From: Massilia sp. Se16.2.3
GTDB lineage: Bacteria > Pseudomonadota > Gammaproteobacteria > Burkholderiales > Burkholderiaceae_D
Length of the DNA stretch: 64,000 nt
Reading direction: 5' to 3'
Assembly (NCBI RefSeq): GCF_014171595.1
Contig: NZ_CP050451.1
Coordinates: 4,588,001 to 4,652,000 of the forward strand
This document shows positions 39,271 through 49,094 of this stretch, piece by piece (position 1 is the first letter of the stretch; every line of letters begins with the position of its first letter). The translations under genes and the position numbers were made by a program. The notes below the pieces were generated by a model. It saw only the letters and a program-made list of their open reading frames with translations, made no database searches and was not told where the DNA came from.

Positions 39271-40395
39271 TTACTGGTCCAGCGATTGCAGGATCGGCTG
39301 CAGCATGGCCGCACCCAGCGCCGCGCTGCGCGCACCGTTCCAGCCCGTGTAGGGATTGGGCAAATCGGCGTTGTCCTTGAACGGCATTTCCAGCGTCAGC
39401 GACAGGCACTTGAAGGTGTGGCCGATGTATTTCGATGCCAGGGTCAGCAGTTCTTCGTTGTACTTGCTGGCAGCATAACCATGGACGTTCTGGAAGTCGG
39501 GACTGGCCGCCATGTACTGCGCGACAAAGGCTTTCTGGCGCGCCTCGCGTTCCGGCGTGAAATCGGCCAGCATCTCGTTGCCGGCCACGAAGTTGTAGGG
39601 CAGCGCCTCGTCGCCATGGATGTCGAAGAACATGTCGACCCCTAGCTCGTGGATCTTGTTCTTCACGCACAGCACTTCCGGGCTGCGCTCCGGCGTCGGG
39701 TTCATCCACTCACGGTTCAGGTTGGCACCGGCGGCATTCGTGCGCAGGTTGCCGCGCACGGAGCCGTCCGGATTCATGTTCGGCACGATGTAGAAGACGG
39801 CGCGTTGCAGGAGCTTGTTGGCGATCGGATTGGCGTCGTCGAGCAGCGCATCCATCATGCCTTCGACGAACCATTCGGCCATCGTTTCGCCCGGGTGCTG
39901 GCGCGCGATGACCCAGATCTTCTTCTCCGCCTGCGGGTTGCCGATCACGACCAGGTTCATGTCGCGGCCGTCGAGCGTGGTGCCGATGTCATGCACGCGC
40001 GCGATCGGATTTTCGGCCACTTCGCCCAGCAGGCGCAGGTGGCGCTCCCAGGTGTAGGGCTCGAAATAGGCGTAATAGATGCTGTCGAGTTCAGGCGTGT
40101 GCCTGACCGTCATGACCTGGCCGTCAAAGCTGGTCGGTACCCGGAACCAGTTCTCGGTGTCGTAGCTGGCCGCGACCTGGTAGCCTTCGAAACCCTTGGG
40201 ATAGGTGGCCTGGCCGGCATTCAGAAAACGGATCGTGCATGCCTGGCCACGCGCGCCCTGCAGGCGGAAGTGAAACCACTGGTGGATATCGGCGTTGTTG
40301 TCGCGGCGCAGGTTCAGATCGATCTGCTGCGCGCTCTGTGCGGACACGACCTCGATGGCACCCGAGTCGAAATGCTGGCTGATTTTGATAGGCAT
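39271..40395 (-). CDS. M14-family zinc carboxypeptidase (cytosolic carboxypeptidase-like)
   Basis: 374 residues from ATG 40395 (AGAGGATC upstream). An N-terminal beta-sandwich (about 1-125) is typical of CCP-type M14 enzymes. The zinc site is ARQHPGETMAEWF (HxxE) and, later, FFDIHGDE (His). Substrate residues are in NMNPDGSVRGNLRTN and GANLNREWMNP, and the catalytic Glu is in LTLEMPFKDN. There is no signal peptide, so it acts in the cytoplasm, presumably trimming C-terminal residues from peptides or proteins. It is first in the leftward group with CYTH and serine hydrolase genes. Confidence 0.92.
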   Translation of the reverse strand: MPIKISQHFDSGAIEVVSAQSAQQIDLNLRRDNNADIHQWFHFRLQGARGQACTIRFLNAGQATYPKGFEGYQVAASYDTENWFRVPTSFDGQVMTVRHTPELDSIYYAYFEPYTWERHLRLLGEVAENPIARVHDIGTTLDGRDMNLVVIGNPQAEKKIWVIARQHPGETMAEWFVEGMMDALLDDANPIANKLLQRAVFYIVPNMNPDGSVRGNLRTNAAGANLNREWMNPTPERSPEVLCVKNKIHELGVDMFFDIHGDEALPYNFVAGNEMLADFTPEREARQKAFVAQYMAASPDFQNVHGYAASKYNEELLTLASKYIGHTFKCLSLTLEMPFKDNADLPNPYTGWNGARSAALGAAMLQPILQSLDQ

Positions 40396-40518
40396 GCTGA
40401 TCCTCTTGTTGGCCTGGTCACAAAGAAGAGAATCATAACGGATTTGCCGTGCCCGACGAAACTGCACGGCAGCACCGCACGGTCGCCGGCGCCACCCTGC
40501 GGCCAGGCCTGCGCGGTA

Positions 40519-40920
40519 TCAGGCGTCGAGGTCGATCAGCTCGCGGCTGTACAGCACCAGGATCTGGCGCATCAGTTCGACGTTGCTGCGGTCGAGGATC
40601 ACGACCACGTCGGGGCCCTGCTCCATCGTGAAGGCCATGCGCAGCTTGCCCGGCAGTTCACGGCAATTCAGGTAGAGCGCGCGTCGGTTCGCCGGATTGC
40701 GCCAGTCCTGCTCGGCGATGACGGGCGGTGCCGGCGGCGGTTGCAGGGTCGGGTCCTGGTTGACCGGCAGGTGCTTGAGCAGCCAGAACACGATACTTGC
40801 CGGAATATGCAGGCCAATGTCGGCGGCGCCCTGGTTGGAGAACTTGACGAGCAGCGAGTTGCCGACCTTGTCGCACGACATGGCCAGGCTTTTCACTTGA
40901 CGAATGACCTCTTGTTTCAC
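40519..40920 (-). CDS. Conserved hypothetical protein
   Basis: 133 residues from GTG 40920, preceded by AAGGAT. Cytoplasmic and mixed alpha/beta: IRQVKSLAMSCDKVGNSLLV, LHIPASIVFWLLKHLPVNQ, a proline-rich linker, LYLNCRELPGKLRMAFTM, then VVVILDRSNVELMRQILVLY. No family is recognised. It looks like a small regulatory or binding protein restricted to the group. The upstream gap to 41076 is 155 bp. Confidence 0.65.
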   Translation of the reverse strand: MKQEVIRQVKSLAMSCDKVGNSLLVKFSNQGAADIGLHIPASIVFWLLKHLPVNQDPTLQPPPAPPVIAEQDWRNPANRRALYLNCRELPGKLRMAFTMEQGPDVVVILDRSNVELMRQILVLYSRELIDLDA

Positions 40921-41075
40921 GACGATAATCCTTGCGGGTTGGTTGAAAAGGCGCAGCGATTCTACCCCATCCCCTGCACGATTTGTGTACGTTCGGAAAT
41001 AAAACAGGGAGCTCGCGGCTCCCCGTTTCTTTCCTGCCGCACCGTCACGCGGACGGTGCACAAGCGCGTGGTCGC

Positions 41076-41369
41076 TTACTCTTTCGAGCCGCGGCTGCCG
41101 CCTTTCGACGAGCTGCGCGAGCTGCTGCCCGAGCCTGCGTTTGCCGACTGGCGGTTGCCATGGCTCATGCTGCCGGCGCGGCGCGCTTCTTCGGAAGTGA
41201 ATTCGTGTGCAGTGCCTTTCTGGTGAGCGGCCTTGCCGCCCTGGCTGGCGATTTCGCGCTGGCGCTGCGGATCCATCGATGCGAAACCACGGTTGCGGGT
41301 GCCGCCACCAGCGCTCTGGCTGTTGGACTGGTTGCCGCCTTGTTTGTTGCCTTGATTACTCGAAGCCAT
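41076..41369 (-). CDS. KGG-repeat stress protein
   Basis: 97 residues from ATG 41369. Low complexity, rich in Ser, Gly, Asn and Gln. It contains the KGG-type element GFASMDPQRQREIASQGGKA followed by AHQKGTAHEFTSEEARRAGS, as in GsiB/YciG stress proteins. Such proteins are disordered hydrophilins made in stationary phase or on desiccation. It is divergent from another hydrophilin at 41723, with mirrored promoter-like motifs between them. Confidence 0.85.
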   Translation of the reverse strand: MASSNQGNKQGGNQSNSQSAGGGTRNRGFASMDPQRQREIASQGGKAAHQKGTAHEFTSEEARRAGSMSHGNRQSANAGSGSSSRSSSKGGSRGSKE

Positions 41370-41494
41370 GATCGTGTTCTCCCTGTTCACTTGTAGAACC
41401 GCCGCGTCGTGCGGCAGGCTTTCCCTCCACTCACCCGCTCTCATGCCGATGAGCGATCGGATGAATTCATCTTAGGCATGCGAATTAGATGAGG

Positions 41495-41527
41495 GTATAG
41501 GACGTTTTCAGATGACTTTGTAGGACT
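41495..41527 (+). promoter_or_regulatory. Promoter-like motif pair facing the hydrophilin gene
   Basis: GTATAGGA (41495-41502), 17 nt, then GTAGGACT (41520-41527). The same pair with identical 25-bp pitch occurs on the opposite strand at 41591-41623. Neither box resembles sigma-70 hexamers. The 353-bp intergenic interval (41370-41722) has no gene. Confidence 0.5.
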
Positions 41528-41590
41528 TTAGGCGAAAGAAAATGCATGAGTGAAATAGCGCTTCCCCTGATCAATATACCCATCAGTTTT

Positions 41591-41623
41591 AGTCCTACAC
41601 ACTACCGCTGCGTCTTCCTATAC
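41591..41623 (-). promoter_or_regulatory. Mirror copy of the motif pair facing the KGG gene
   Basis: Read on the minus strand: GTATAGGA (41623-41616), 17 nt, GTAGGACT (41598-41591). It points toward the KGG stress gene starting at 41369. The shared spacing suggests one regulator or sigma factor for both genes. Confidence 0.5.
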
Positions 41624-41722
41624 TGAACCCACACGTGCGCGCGCATCATGGTGGAATCATGGGGCAAAGATCAGGCTTCAAGCAATAGCCCGCCCGCGAA
41701 ATCGTTTTTGAAAGGAACAGAC

Positions 41723-42781
41723 ATGGACGCGAACCAACGCAGCGAAATGAATAACCAGACGAATAACGGCGCCAACGAAAAGTGGAACAAGAACGCCAAG
41801 GGCAAGACCGCACCGGACGCCCCGCTCGACCACACCTATCCCCAAGGCGCATCGCAGCAGCAGGGCCACCAGGGCGTCGACCAGATGGGCACCCAGCAGA
41901 GCGGCATGGGGCCGGACGCGGCGGGCCGGGGCGAGCATTGGGAAATACCCGGCGGCTCGATGCAGTCGCAGCAGAACGGCGGCAGCGGCCCGGTCCAGGG
42001 GATTACCGACAGCCACCAGCGCCAGATGGAACAGCATTCGTCTGCCTATGGCCAGCTGGAGCAGCCGGTAGGCCGCCGTCCCGCCGGCACCGGCACCTCG
42101 CTCCTCGATCTGCAAGGCGAACGCGCAGGCCATACCGATGCCACCAACCGCATGAATCCCCAGGACGCGCGCCAGCCTGAACTGCAGGGCGGCTCGCTCG
42201 GCCACCATCATGGCGTGGGCATGTCGATGCAGTCCGATACCAGCGGCCAGTCGCAGCAGCGCGGCGGGTACAGCAGCGGCACGGGCAGCGCCGGCATGAC
42301 GGGAGGTCCGGGCGCCGCGGGTGCCACATCGAGCACCGACCGCGGCGGCTCGCAGACAGGTGCCGGCGGACGCGAGACCGGTACCACGGGACGCCAGCCG
42401 CACGATCCGGGCACCAGCCTGCAGCAGGAACCGAATGCCGTGCGCGAATCGAACGAGGGACGCGGCATGCCGGCCAGCCCCGGCAACAACGACCCGCAGA
42501 ACGCGAACGGCGGCTGGCGCGATGCGTCCGCTGCGCGCGCAGACGAAGACATCGTGCACGAATCGAACGACATGGCCGGCGGCCTGCCGCGCAGCCCGGG
42601 CAACACCGGTTCGCGCGGCGATGATCCGGGCTGGCGCGCCGGTGCCGGCGCCCAGCAGGACCAGCCCGGCGTGCACGATTCGAACGACGCCGCTGGTGGC
42701 TATCCGAAGAGCCCGGCCGGTGCCAACCGCCTGGCTGGCGACCGCAAGATGGACGACGACACCGGTTTTTCGCGCGGCTGA
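41723..42781 (+). CDS. Low-complexity hydrophilin-like stress protein
   Basis: 352 residues from ATG 41723 (AAAGGAAC upstream). It is almost free of hydrophobic stretches and rich in Gly, Gln, Ser, Asn, Asp and Thr. The C-terminal third carries three imperfect repeats about 38 residues apart: VRESNEGRGMPASPGN (about 240), VHESNDMAGGLPRSPGN (about 278) and VHDSNDAAGGYPKSPAG (about 317). The composition and the divergent KGG partner suggest a desiccation or general stress protein. No named family is recognised. Confidence 0.75.
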   Translation: MDANQRSEMNNQTNNGANEKWNKNAKGKTAPDAPLDHTYPQGASQQQGHQGVDQMGTQQSGMGPDAAGRGEHWEIPGGSMQSQQNGGSGPVQGITDSHQRQMEQHSSAYGQLEQPVGRRPAGTGTSLLDLQGERAGHTDATNRMNPQDARQPELQGGSLGHHHGVGMSMQSDTSGQSQQRGGYSSGTGSAGMTGGPGAAGATSSTDRGGSQTGAGGRETGTTGRQPHDPGTSLQQEPNAVRESNEGRGMPASPGNNDPQNANGGWRDASAARADEDIVHESNDMAGGLPRSPGNTGSRGDDPGWRAGAGAQQDQPGVHDSNDAAGGYPKSPAGANRLAGDRKMDDDTGFSRG

Positions 42782-43081
42782 CCAGGGCGTGGCGGGCGCG
42801 CACGGCACATGTTGCCGGCGCGCCAGTGCGCCCTGCCGGGCTGCGGCCGGTGCATCCCGTGCGTACCGGCTGCAGCAATTCCGCGCGCTCCGCCGTAGGA
42901 CTGATCCTTCTCATTCAATGCAATGTCCCGTCGCGATACCGGCGACGGCGCGCGCGCTTGTCGTGGCACTGCCTGGCGGGTTCCCGAAAAAAACTGAGCC
43001 GTACTTGACCCAGCACAGCTAGGGGATGTAACCCAGGCGTTCCATACCTGTCCAACGACCATCGTCTTCGAGGATCGGTCA
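42782..43081. other. Gene-free interval
   Basis: 300 bp between the hydrophilin gene and the ABC exporter. I see no ORF with coding character, no terminator with a T tract and no repeat. The ribosome site GAGGATC for the ABC gene lies at its end. Confidence 0.45.
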
Positions 43082-44864
43082 ATGGCGGGCGCTACCGGCA
43101 ACAATGGGCAAACACGCATCAGCACCGAACTCTGGCAGGTGCTGGCCCGGCACCGTCCACGCATTGCCGCCGCCGTCGGCCTGCTGTTGCTGGCGAAACT
43201 CGCCACCGTGGCGGTGCCGCTGCTGCTCAAGCGCATCATCGATGCCTTTCCCGCTGGCGCCATGCCGCTGCATTTGCCCGTTTACCTGCTTGCGGGCTAT
43301 GCCGTACTGCGCTTTTCGGCAACGCTGTTCAACGAGTGGCGCGACCTGCTGTTCGTACGCGTCACGCTCGGCGCCGTCTCCGCCTACGCCCAGAAGACCT
43401 TCCGCCACCTGCATGCGCTCGGCCCGCGCTTCCATGCGCGGCGCAAGCTCGGCAGCTTGCTGCCCGACATCGACCGCGGCACGGGCGGCATCGCCTTCCT
43501 GCTCGGCGTCGGACTGTTCACGATCGTCCCCACCCTGGTCGAGATCATCCTCGTGCTGGCCATCATGCTCAGCCGCTACGAGGCCGGCTTCGCCGCCATC
43601 ATCCTCGTCACCTTCCTCGTCTACACCGGCTTCACGCTGGTCTTCACCGCGCGCCGCGTCGTCTACCAGCGCCGCGTCAACAAGCTCGATTCGCGCGCCA
43701 AGGGGCAGCTGGCCGATAGCCTGATCAACTACGAAACCGTCAGGAATTTCGGCAACGAAGCCTTCGAGGCGGGCCGCTTCGCTGCCATCATGGACGACTG
43801 GCGCGGCGCCGGCATCGGCAACCAGCGCGCCCTGTTCACGCTGCACGTGGGCCAGAGCGCGATCATCGCCGTGGGCGTCGCCGCCATCATGCTGCTGGCC
43901 GGCCAGGCCGTGCTGGCGGGCCGCATGAGCGTGGGCGACCTCGTCCTGATCAATGCCTATGCGCTGCAGGTCTGCCTGCCCCTGAATGCCCTCGGCTTCG
44001 TCTACCGCGAGGCGCGCGACGCCTGGGTCAACGCCGAGCGCCTGTTCGAACTGCTGCGCGAGCGGCCGGAAATCCGGGATGCGCCACAGGGCGCCGCCGC
44101 TACGCGCCGGCCCCGGTGAAGTCGTGTTCGACCACCTGAGCTTTCACTACGAACCCGAGCGCCCGGTTCTGGTCGATCTCAACCTGCGCATTCCGGCCGG
44201 CACCACGCTGGCCGTGGTCGGGCGCAGCGGCTCGGGCAAGTCGACCCTGGCGCGCCTGCTGCTGCGCTATTACGAACCGTCCAGCGGGCGCATCCTCATC
44301 GACGGCCAGGACATCCGCGGCGTCACGGCGGCCAGCCTGCGCGCAGCGATCGGCGTGGTGCCGCAGGACACCGCCCTGTTCAACGACACGCTCGGCAACA
44401 ACATCGCCTACGGGCGCATCGGCAGCACGCGCGAGGAAGTCGTCTTGGCCTGCCGCGCCGCCCAGCTGCACGAGCTGATCGCCGCCCTGCCGCAGGAGTA
44501 CGACACCCCCGTGGGCGAGCGCGGCGTGAACATCTCGGGCGGTGAGAAGCAGCGCATTGCGATTGCCCGCGCCATCCTGAAAAATCCGCCCATCCTGATT
44601 TTCGACGAAGCGACGTCTGCACTTGATTCAGATTCAGAGCACGCGATCACGCAGGAACTCGACCGTTTGTCGCGCAATCGAACCACTCTCATCATCGCGC
44701 ACCGGCTCTCGACGATCGTCAACGCCCACCTCATCGTCGTCATGGAGCGCGGCCGCATCGTCGAAACCGGCAACCACACCGAGCTGCTGCGCCGCAAGGG
44801 CTTGTACGCGAGGTTGTGGCTGCTGCAGCAGCGGATGGACGAGGACATGGTTCCAGGGGAGTAA
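43082..44864 (+). CDS. Atm1/HMT1-type ABC exporter (fused permease-ATPase), one frameshift
   Basis: About 594 residues. The N-terminal half has six membrane helices (LLLLAKLATVAVPLLLKRII, FLLGVGLFTIVPTLVEIIL and others) and the Atm1-like NYETVRNFGNEAFEAGRF. Near 44090 the frame changes inside a GCCGCCGCT tract. The ATPase half then has Walker A GRSGSGKST, Q-loop VVPQDTALF, signature NISGGEKQRIAIARA, Walker B ILIFDEATSALD and the H-loop His. The closest relatives export glutathione-linked sulfur or heavy metals. It precedes the glycosylation operon, separated by a palindromic element, and a link is unproven. Confidence 0.9.
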
Positions 44865-44876
44865 TTCAAAGCGTCT

Positions 44877-44960
44877 GGCAAAACCGCTATGGCAAGGCGG
44901 CGACGAAGACAGTACGACGGGTACGGCAAGGAGCTGCAACGCGGCGATGGCGGTTTTGCC
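44877..44960. repeat. Palindromic element with 63-nt core (copy B)
   Basis: The arms GGCAAAACCGC (44877-44887) and GCGGTTTTGCC (44950-44960) are perfectly complementary. The core GGCAAGGCGGCGACGAAGAC, AGTACGACGGGTACGGCAAG and GCTGCAACGC matches copies A and C. It fills the 119-bp gap between the ABC exporter and the first glycosyltransferase. Confidence 0.75.
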
Positions 44961-44983
44961 GGCCGCTCTTAGTGGAGAGGAGC

Positions 44984-45994
44984 ATGACCAGAACGACTTC
45001 TGCGACAACCAGCGGCACCATCCGCGTCTCGGTCGTGGTGCCCACCTGCGGCCGCATGGACCTGCTCGACCGCTGCCTCGATGCGCTCACCCGCCAGACG
45101 CTCGCGCCCGGCGCTTACGAGGTCATCGTCGTCGACGACGAGCCGAACCACAACACCCTGCACCTCGTGGCTGGCTGGCGCGCACGCACGCTCGAGCGCG
45201 GCCCGCGCCTGGTCTATCTGGCCAACGCCGGGACCCACGGGCTTGCCGCCGCCCCCGCAACCTCGGCTGGCGCGCGGCCCAGGCGCCGGTCGTCGCCTTT
45301 ACCGGCGACGACGCCGTTCCCTCGGGTGCCTGGCTGGCCGAAGCGCTCGACCTGTTCAGCGACGACGTCGACGTCCTGTGCGGCGGCGTCGACGCGCCCC
45401 AGTCGGCGGCGCGTCATGGAGCGGCTCCGGCGCAGCCGTCCGTCACCCCGCCCACGCTGTGCCCGGCGAACTGTTTCTGCCGCAAGAGCGTGCTCGAAGC
45501 ACTTGACGGATTCGACGAGCGCTTCTCGGAAGCCTGCCACGACGATGCCGACCTGCACTTCCGCCTGCTGGACGTCCATGCCCGCATCGTACACGCGCCG
45601 CAGGCACGGGTGGTACAGCCCGTGCTGCCCCCGCGCTGGGGCGAAAGCCTGGGGCAGGCACGGCGCGCGGTGTTCGACGCGCTGCTCTACAAGAAGCATC
45701 CACACCTGTACCGTGCCCACATCGGCGCGGCCCCGCCATGGGACGACTACCTCGCCACCGCCGCCCCTGCTCGTCACACTTGGCGCCTTTCTGTTCCGGC
45801 ATGACGCCATCGCGATCCTCGCCGGCCTGGCCTGGCTGGGGTTGACGGCGCGCCTGTGCCGGCGCCGCCTGCACGGCCATACCCGCGGCGCCACCCATGT
45901 CGCCGAGATCGTCGTCACCTCGGCGCTGCTTCCCCCACTGGCGGTGTTCTGGCGCCTTGCCGGCGCCATCCGCTACCGCGTCCGTTTCACCTGA
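44984..45994 (+). pseudogene. GT2-type glycosyltransferase, two frameshifts as read
   Basis: The start is ATG 44984 after GGAGAGGAGC. The GT-A fold is clear: SVVVPTCGRMDLLDRCLDAL, YEVIVVDDEPNHNT (DxD-like), then after a C5 run at 45252-45256 a new frame NLGWRAAQAPVVAFTGDDAV, VLEALDGFDERFSEACHDDA. Near 45760 the frame returns and ends in a hydrophobic tail (VTLGAFLFRHDAIAILAGLA), perhaps a membrane anchor. Corrected length is about 336 residues. It is first of a tightly packed glycosylation operon. The breaks look like indel errors because all motifs are kept. Confidence 0.82.
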
Positions 45995-46001
45995 GGCTCC
46001 C

Positions 46002-46985
46002 ATGCGCCGACTCAATGTCCTGACCTGGCACACCCACGGCAGCTACCTGTACTACCTGTCGCAGACGCCGCACGAATTCTTCGTCCTGTCCAAGCCCGGC
46101 CGTCCCCCAGGCTACGGCGGACGCTGCGGGCATATTCCCTGGGGCGACAACGTGCATGACCTGCCCGTCGACGCTGCGCGCGACATGGAATTCGACTGCA
46201 TCCTGTTCCAGGACGACCATCAATGGGAGCACGACCAGTACGCCTGGCTGACGCCGGCCCAGCGCGCGCTGCCGCGCATCTATCTCGAGCACGATCCGCC
46301 ACGCGCGCATCCGACCGACACGCCCCACCTGGTCGACGACCCGAACGTGCTGCTGGTGCACGTCACGCCATTCAATTGCCTGATGTGGGACAACCGGCGC
46401 ACGCCGACGCGCGTCATCGAACACGGGGTCCTGATTCCCGATGGCGTGCGCTACCTCGGTGGGCTCGATCGCGGCCTCGTCATCAGTAACCATCTCGGGC
46501 GCCGCGGCCGGCGCATGGGTCCGGATCTCTTCCTCGCTGCGCGCGAGCAGGTACCGCTCGACCTGATCGGCATGACCGCCGAGGAGCTGGGCGGCATCGG
46601 CGAAGTGCAGCATGCGCAGCTGCCCGCCTTCGCCGCGCGCTACCGTTTCCTGTTCAGCCCCATCCGCTATTCCAGCCTGGGCCTGGCCGTGATCGAGGCG
46701 ATGATGGTGGGCATGCCCGTGGTCGCGCTGGCGACGGCCGAAATGGCCACCGTCATCGACGACGGCGCCAACGGCTTTGCCGATACCCGCGTCGAACGGC
46801 TGGTCGACTGCATGCGCGAATTGCTGCGCAGTCCGTCGCTGGCGCGCGACCTCGGCCAGGCCGCGCGACGCCGTGCCCGGGAGCGATTCTCGATCGACCG
46901 CTTCAGCGCCGACTGGGATGCCGCGCTGCGCCATGTCACAGGCCACATGGCGCCTGCCATGGTGGCCAGCCGGGAGCGCCCATGA
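46002..46985 (+). CDS. GT4-like glycosyltransferase
   Basis: 327 residues. GT-B fold with a short N-terminal half (NVLTWHTHGSYLYYLSQTPH, FDCILFQDDHQWEHDQYAWL, PRIYLEHDPPRAHPTD) and a C-terminal donor-binding half with SPIRYSSLGLAVIEAMMVGM and PVVALATAEMATVIDDGANG. The last Glu of the E-x7-E motif is present. The donor is a nucleotide sugar; acceptor unknown. The start lies 7 bp after the previous stop and its stop overlaps the next ATG (ATGA). Confidence 0.88.
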   Translation: MRRLNVLTWHTHGSYLYYLSQTPHEFFVLSKPGRPPGYGGRCGHIPWGDNVHDLPVDAARDMEFDCILFQDDHQWEHDQYAWLTPAQRALPRIYLEHDPPRAHPTDTPHLVDDPNVLLVHVTPFNCLMWDNRRTPTRVIEHGVLIPDGVRYLGGLDRGLVISNHLGRRGRRMGPDLFLAAREQVPLDLIGMTAEELGGIGEVQHAQLPAFAARYRFLFSPIRYSSLGLAVIEAMMVGMPVVALATAEMATVIDDGANGFADTRVERLVDCMRELLRSPSLARDLGQAARRRARERFSIDRFSADWDAALRHVTGHMAPAMVASRERP

Positions 46986-48293
46986 AACTGAACGAACACC
47001 CCGTTCACCCGGTCGGCGGCGTCCTGCGCCGCATTGCCCTCGTCAGCGACCACGCCTCGCCACTGGCGGCGCCCGGCAGCGTCGATTGCGGCGGCCAGAA
47101 CGTCTACGTGGCCAACCTGGCGCGCGAACTGGCGCTGGCCGGCTATCTCGTCGACGTCTTCACCCGGCGCGACGCGCCGGCGCAAAAACGGCTGGTTGCG
47201 CTGTCCGACAACATTCGCGTCATCCATGTACCTGCCGGACCGCCACAGCATGTGCCGAAGGAGCAGATGCTGCCCTACATTCCGCAGTTCGCCCGCTTTG
47301 TCGCCCGCTTCGCGCGCCGCCAGCAAGCCCCCTACGACATCGTGCATGCGAACTTTTTCATGTCAGGCATGGTGGCCCAGCACCTGAAGCAGGAGCTCGG
47401 GATTCCCTTCGTGATCACTTTCCATGCGCTCGGCCAGGTCAGGCGCCTGGCACAAGGCGCGGCCGACGCCTTTCCTCCGGCGCGTGCACGCATCGAAAGC
47501 GCCCTGATGCGCCAGGCGGACCGCATCATCGCCGAGTGCACCCAGGACCGCCTCGACATGGAGCAGCTCTACGGCGCAACGCCGGCACGCATCACCATCG
47601 CACCCTGCGGATTCGACCCCGAAGAATTGTGGCCGGTGCCCCAGGCCCAGGCCCGTGGGCGTCTCGGCCTGCCGCCCGATCGTTTCATCGTCCTGCAGCT
47701 CGGCCGCATGGTGCCGCGCAAGGGTGTCGACACCGTGATCCGAGGGACTGGCAATGCTGCGCGAGCGCCACCATGTCGACGCCGAGCTGCTCGTGGTCGG
47801 CGGCGAACATGGCCAGCCGGGCGCCGCGAGCGACCCCGAACTGGCGCGCCTGCGCGCGCTGGCGCAGCAGCTCGGCGTGGAGGAGCAGGTGCGCTTTGTC
47901 GGACAGCAGCCGCGCGACGCCCTGCGCTACTACTACAGCGCCGCCAACGCCTTCGTCACCACGCCACGGTACGAGCCTTTCGGCATCACCCCGGTCGAGG
48001 CGATGGCCTGCGCCCGCCCCGTGATCGGTTCCGAAGTAGGCGGCATCAAGAGCACCGTGGTCGACGGCGTGACCGGCTTCCTGATCCCGTCGCGCGACCC
48101 GCGCGCCCTGGCCGAACGGCTTGCCCTGCTCGCCGCCGATCCGCCGCTCGCCAACCGGATGGGCGAAGAAGGCCTGCGCCGCGCCTACCGGCACTACACC
48201 TGGCGCTCGGTCGCCCAGCAGGCCGCCGCCATCTACGCGGCGGTACTCGCCGAATACCGCGCAGCTACCCCAACCAGCCTTCCCACCCTCTAG
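46982..48293 (+). CDS. GT4 glycosyltransferase, MshA/sucrose-phosphate-synthase-like, one frameshift
   Basis: About 437 residues. The N-terminal half has VDCGGQNVYVANLARELALA, the GGQNVYV motif shared by MshA and sucrose-phosphate synthases, then FVITFHALGQVRR and LQLGRMVPRKGVDTVIR. Near 47743 (CGAGGGACT) one base shifts the frame. The rest continues LLVVGGEHGQPG, YYSAANAFVTTPRYEPFGIT and PVEAMACARPVIGSEVGG, with an intact E-x7-E. The likely donor is a UDP- or GDP-sugar. An open frame running from here into the SDR gene is accidental and is not a fusion. Confidence 0.88.
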
Positions 48294-48301
48294 GAGCCAC
48301 C

Positions 48302-49093
48302 ATGGGATCGACGCAAGACCTTCGCCAAACGCAGCCGACGCAGCCGACGCAGGACGCCGTCGCCGCCGGTCACACGCTGCAAGGCAAGACCGCCTTCATC
48401 ACCGGGGCCGCCAGCGGACTCGGCGCAGCGCTGGCCACCGTGCTGGCCGCGGCCGGCGCCGCCGTCGTCGCCACCGACATCCGCCCGGCGCAACTCGACG
48501 CCAGCACCGAGCGCCTGCGCCAGGCCGGAGCGCGCGTACACACGATCGGCTTCGACGTCGCCGACCCTGAAGCGGCGCGGCGTGCCATCACGGAAGCGGT
48601 CGACACCATGGGCCGCCTCGACATCCTCGTCAACAATGCCGGCACCGATGTCACCCTGCCGATCGCCGAGCTGTCCGAGGAAGACTGGCTGCGCGTCATC
48701 GACACCAACCTGAACGGCCCCTTCCTGCTGGCCAAGCATGCCAGCGCCCACATGCGCGCACAGGGTGGCGGCCACATCGTCAATGTCGCCTCGACCGCCG
48801 CCAAGCGCGCCTGGCCGAATGCCTCTGCCTACCATGCCAGCAAGTGGGGCCTGCTCGGGCTGTCGCATGCGCTGCATGCCGAACTGCGTCCCCACAACAT
48901 TAAGGTCACCGCCGTCATCGCCGGCGGCATGCGCACGCCTTTCCTGCTCGAGCGCTTTCCCGAACTCGATCCGTCGGCGCTGCAGGACCCCGTTCATGTC
49001 GCCCAGGCCATCCTGGCAGTGCTCGCCATGCCGCCCGAGACCGTGATCCCGGAACTGACCGTGCTGCCGATGCGCGAAACTTCCTGGCCCTGA
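48302..49093 (+). CDS. Short-chain dehydrogenase/reductase
   Basis: 263 residues. A polar N-terminus with a TQPTQ repeat precedes the classical SDR core: TGAASGLGAALATVLAAAGA (TGxxxGxG), the NNAG motif in LDILVNNAGTDV, the catalytic Ser in VNVASTAAKRAW, and YHASKWGLLGL (YxxxK). It probably oxidises or reduces a sugar or sugar-nucleotide given its place between glycosyltransferase and phosphatase genes; substrate not readable. It lies 8 bp after the previous stop and 1 bp before the next start. Confidence 0.92.
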   Translation: MGSTQDLRQTQPTQPTQDAVAAGHTLQGKTAFITGAASGLGAALATVLAAAGAAVVATDIRPAQLDASTERLRQAGARVHTIGFDVADPEAARRAITEAVDTMGRLDILVNNAGTDVTLPIAELSEEDWLRVIDTNLNGPFLLAKHASAHMRAQGGGHIVNVASTAAKRAWPNASAYHASKWGLLGLSHALHAELRPHNIKVTAVIAGGMRTPFLLERFPELDPSALQDPVHVAQAILAVLAMPPETVIPELTVLPMRETSWP

Positions 49094-49094
49094 C

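Noticed and set aside
46982..49093. A single 703-codon frame joining the MshA-like glycosyltransferase to the SDR
   Set aside because: The frame is open only because of high GC; the glycosyltransferase C-terminal half lies in another frame and the SDR has its own start at 48302.
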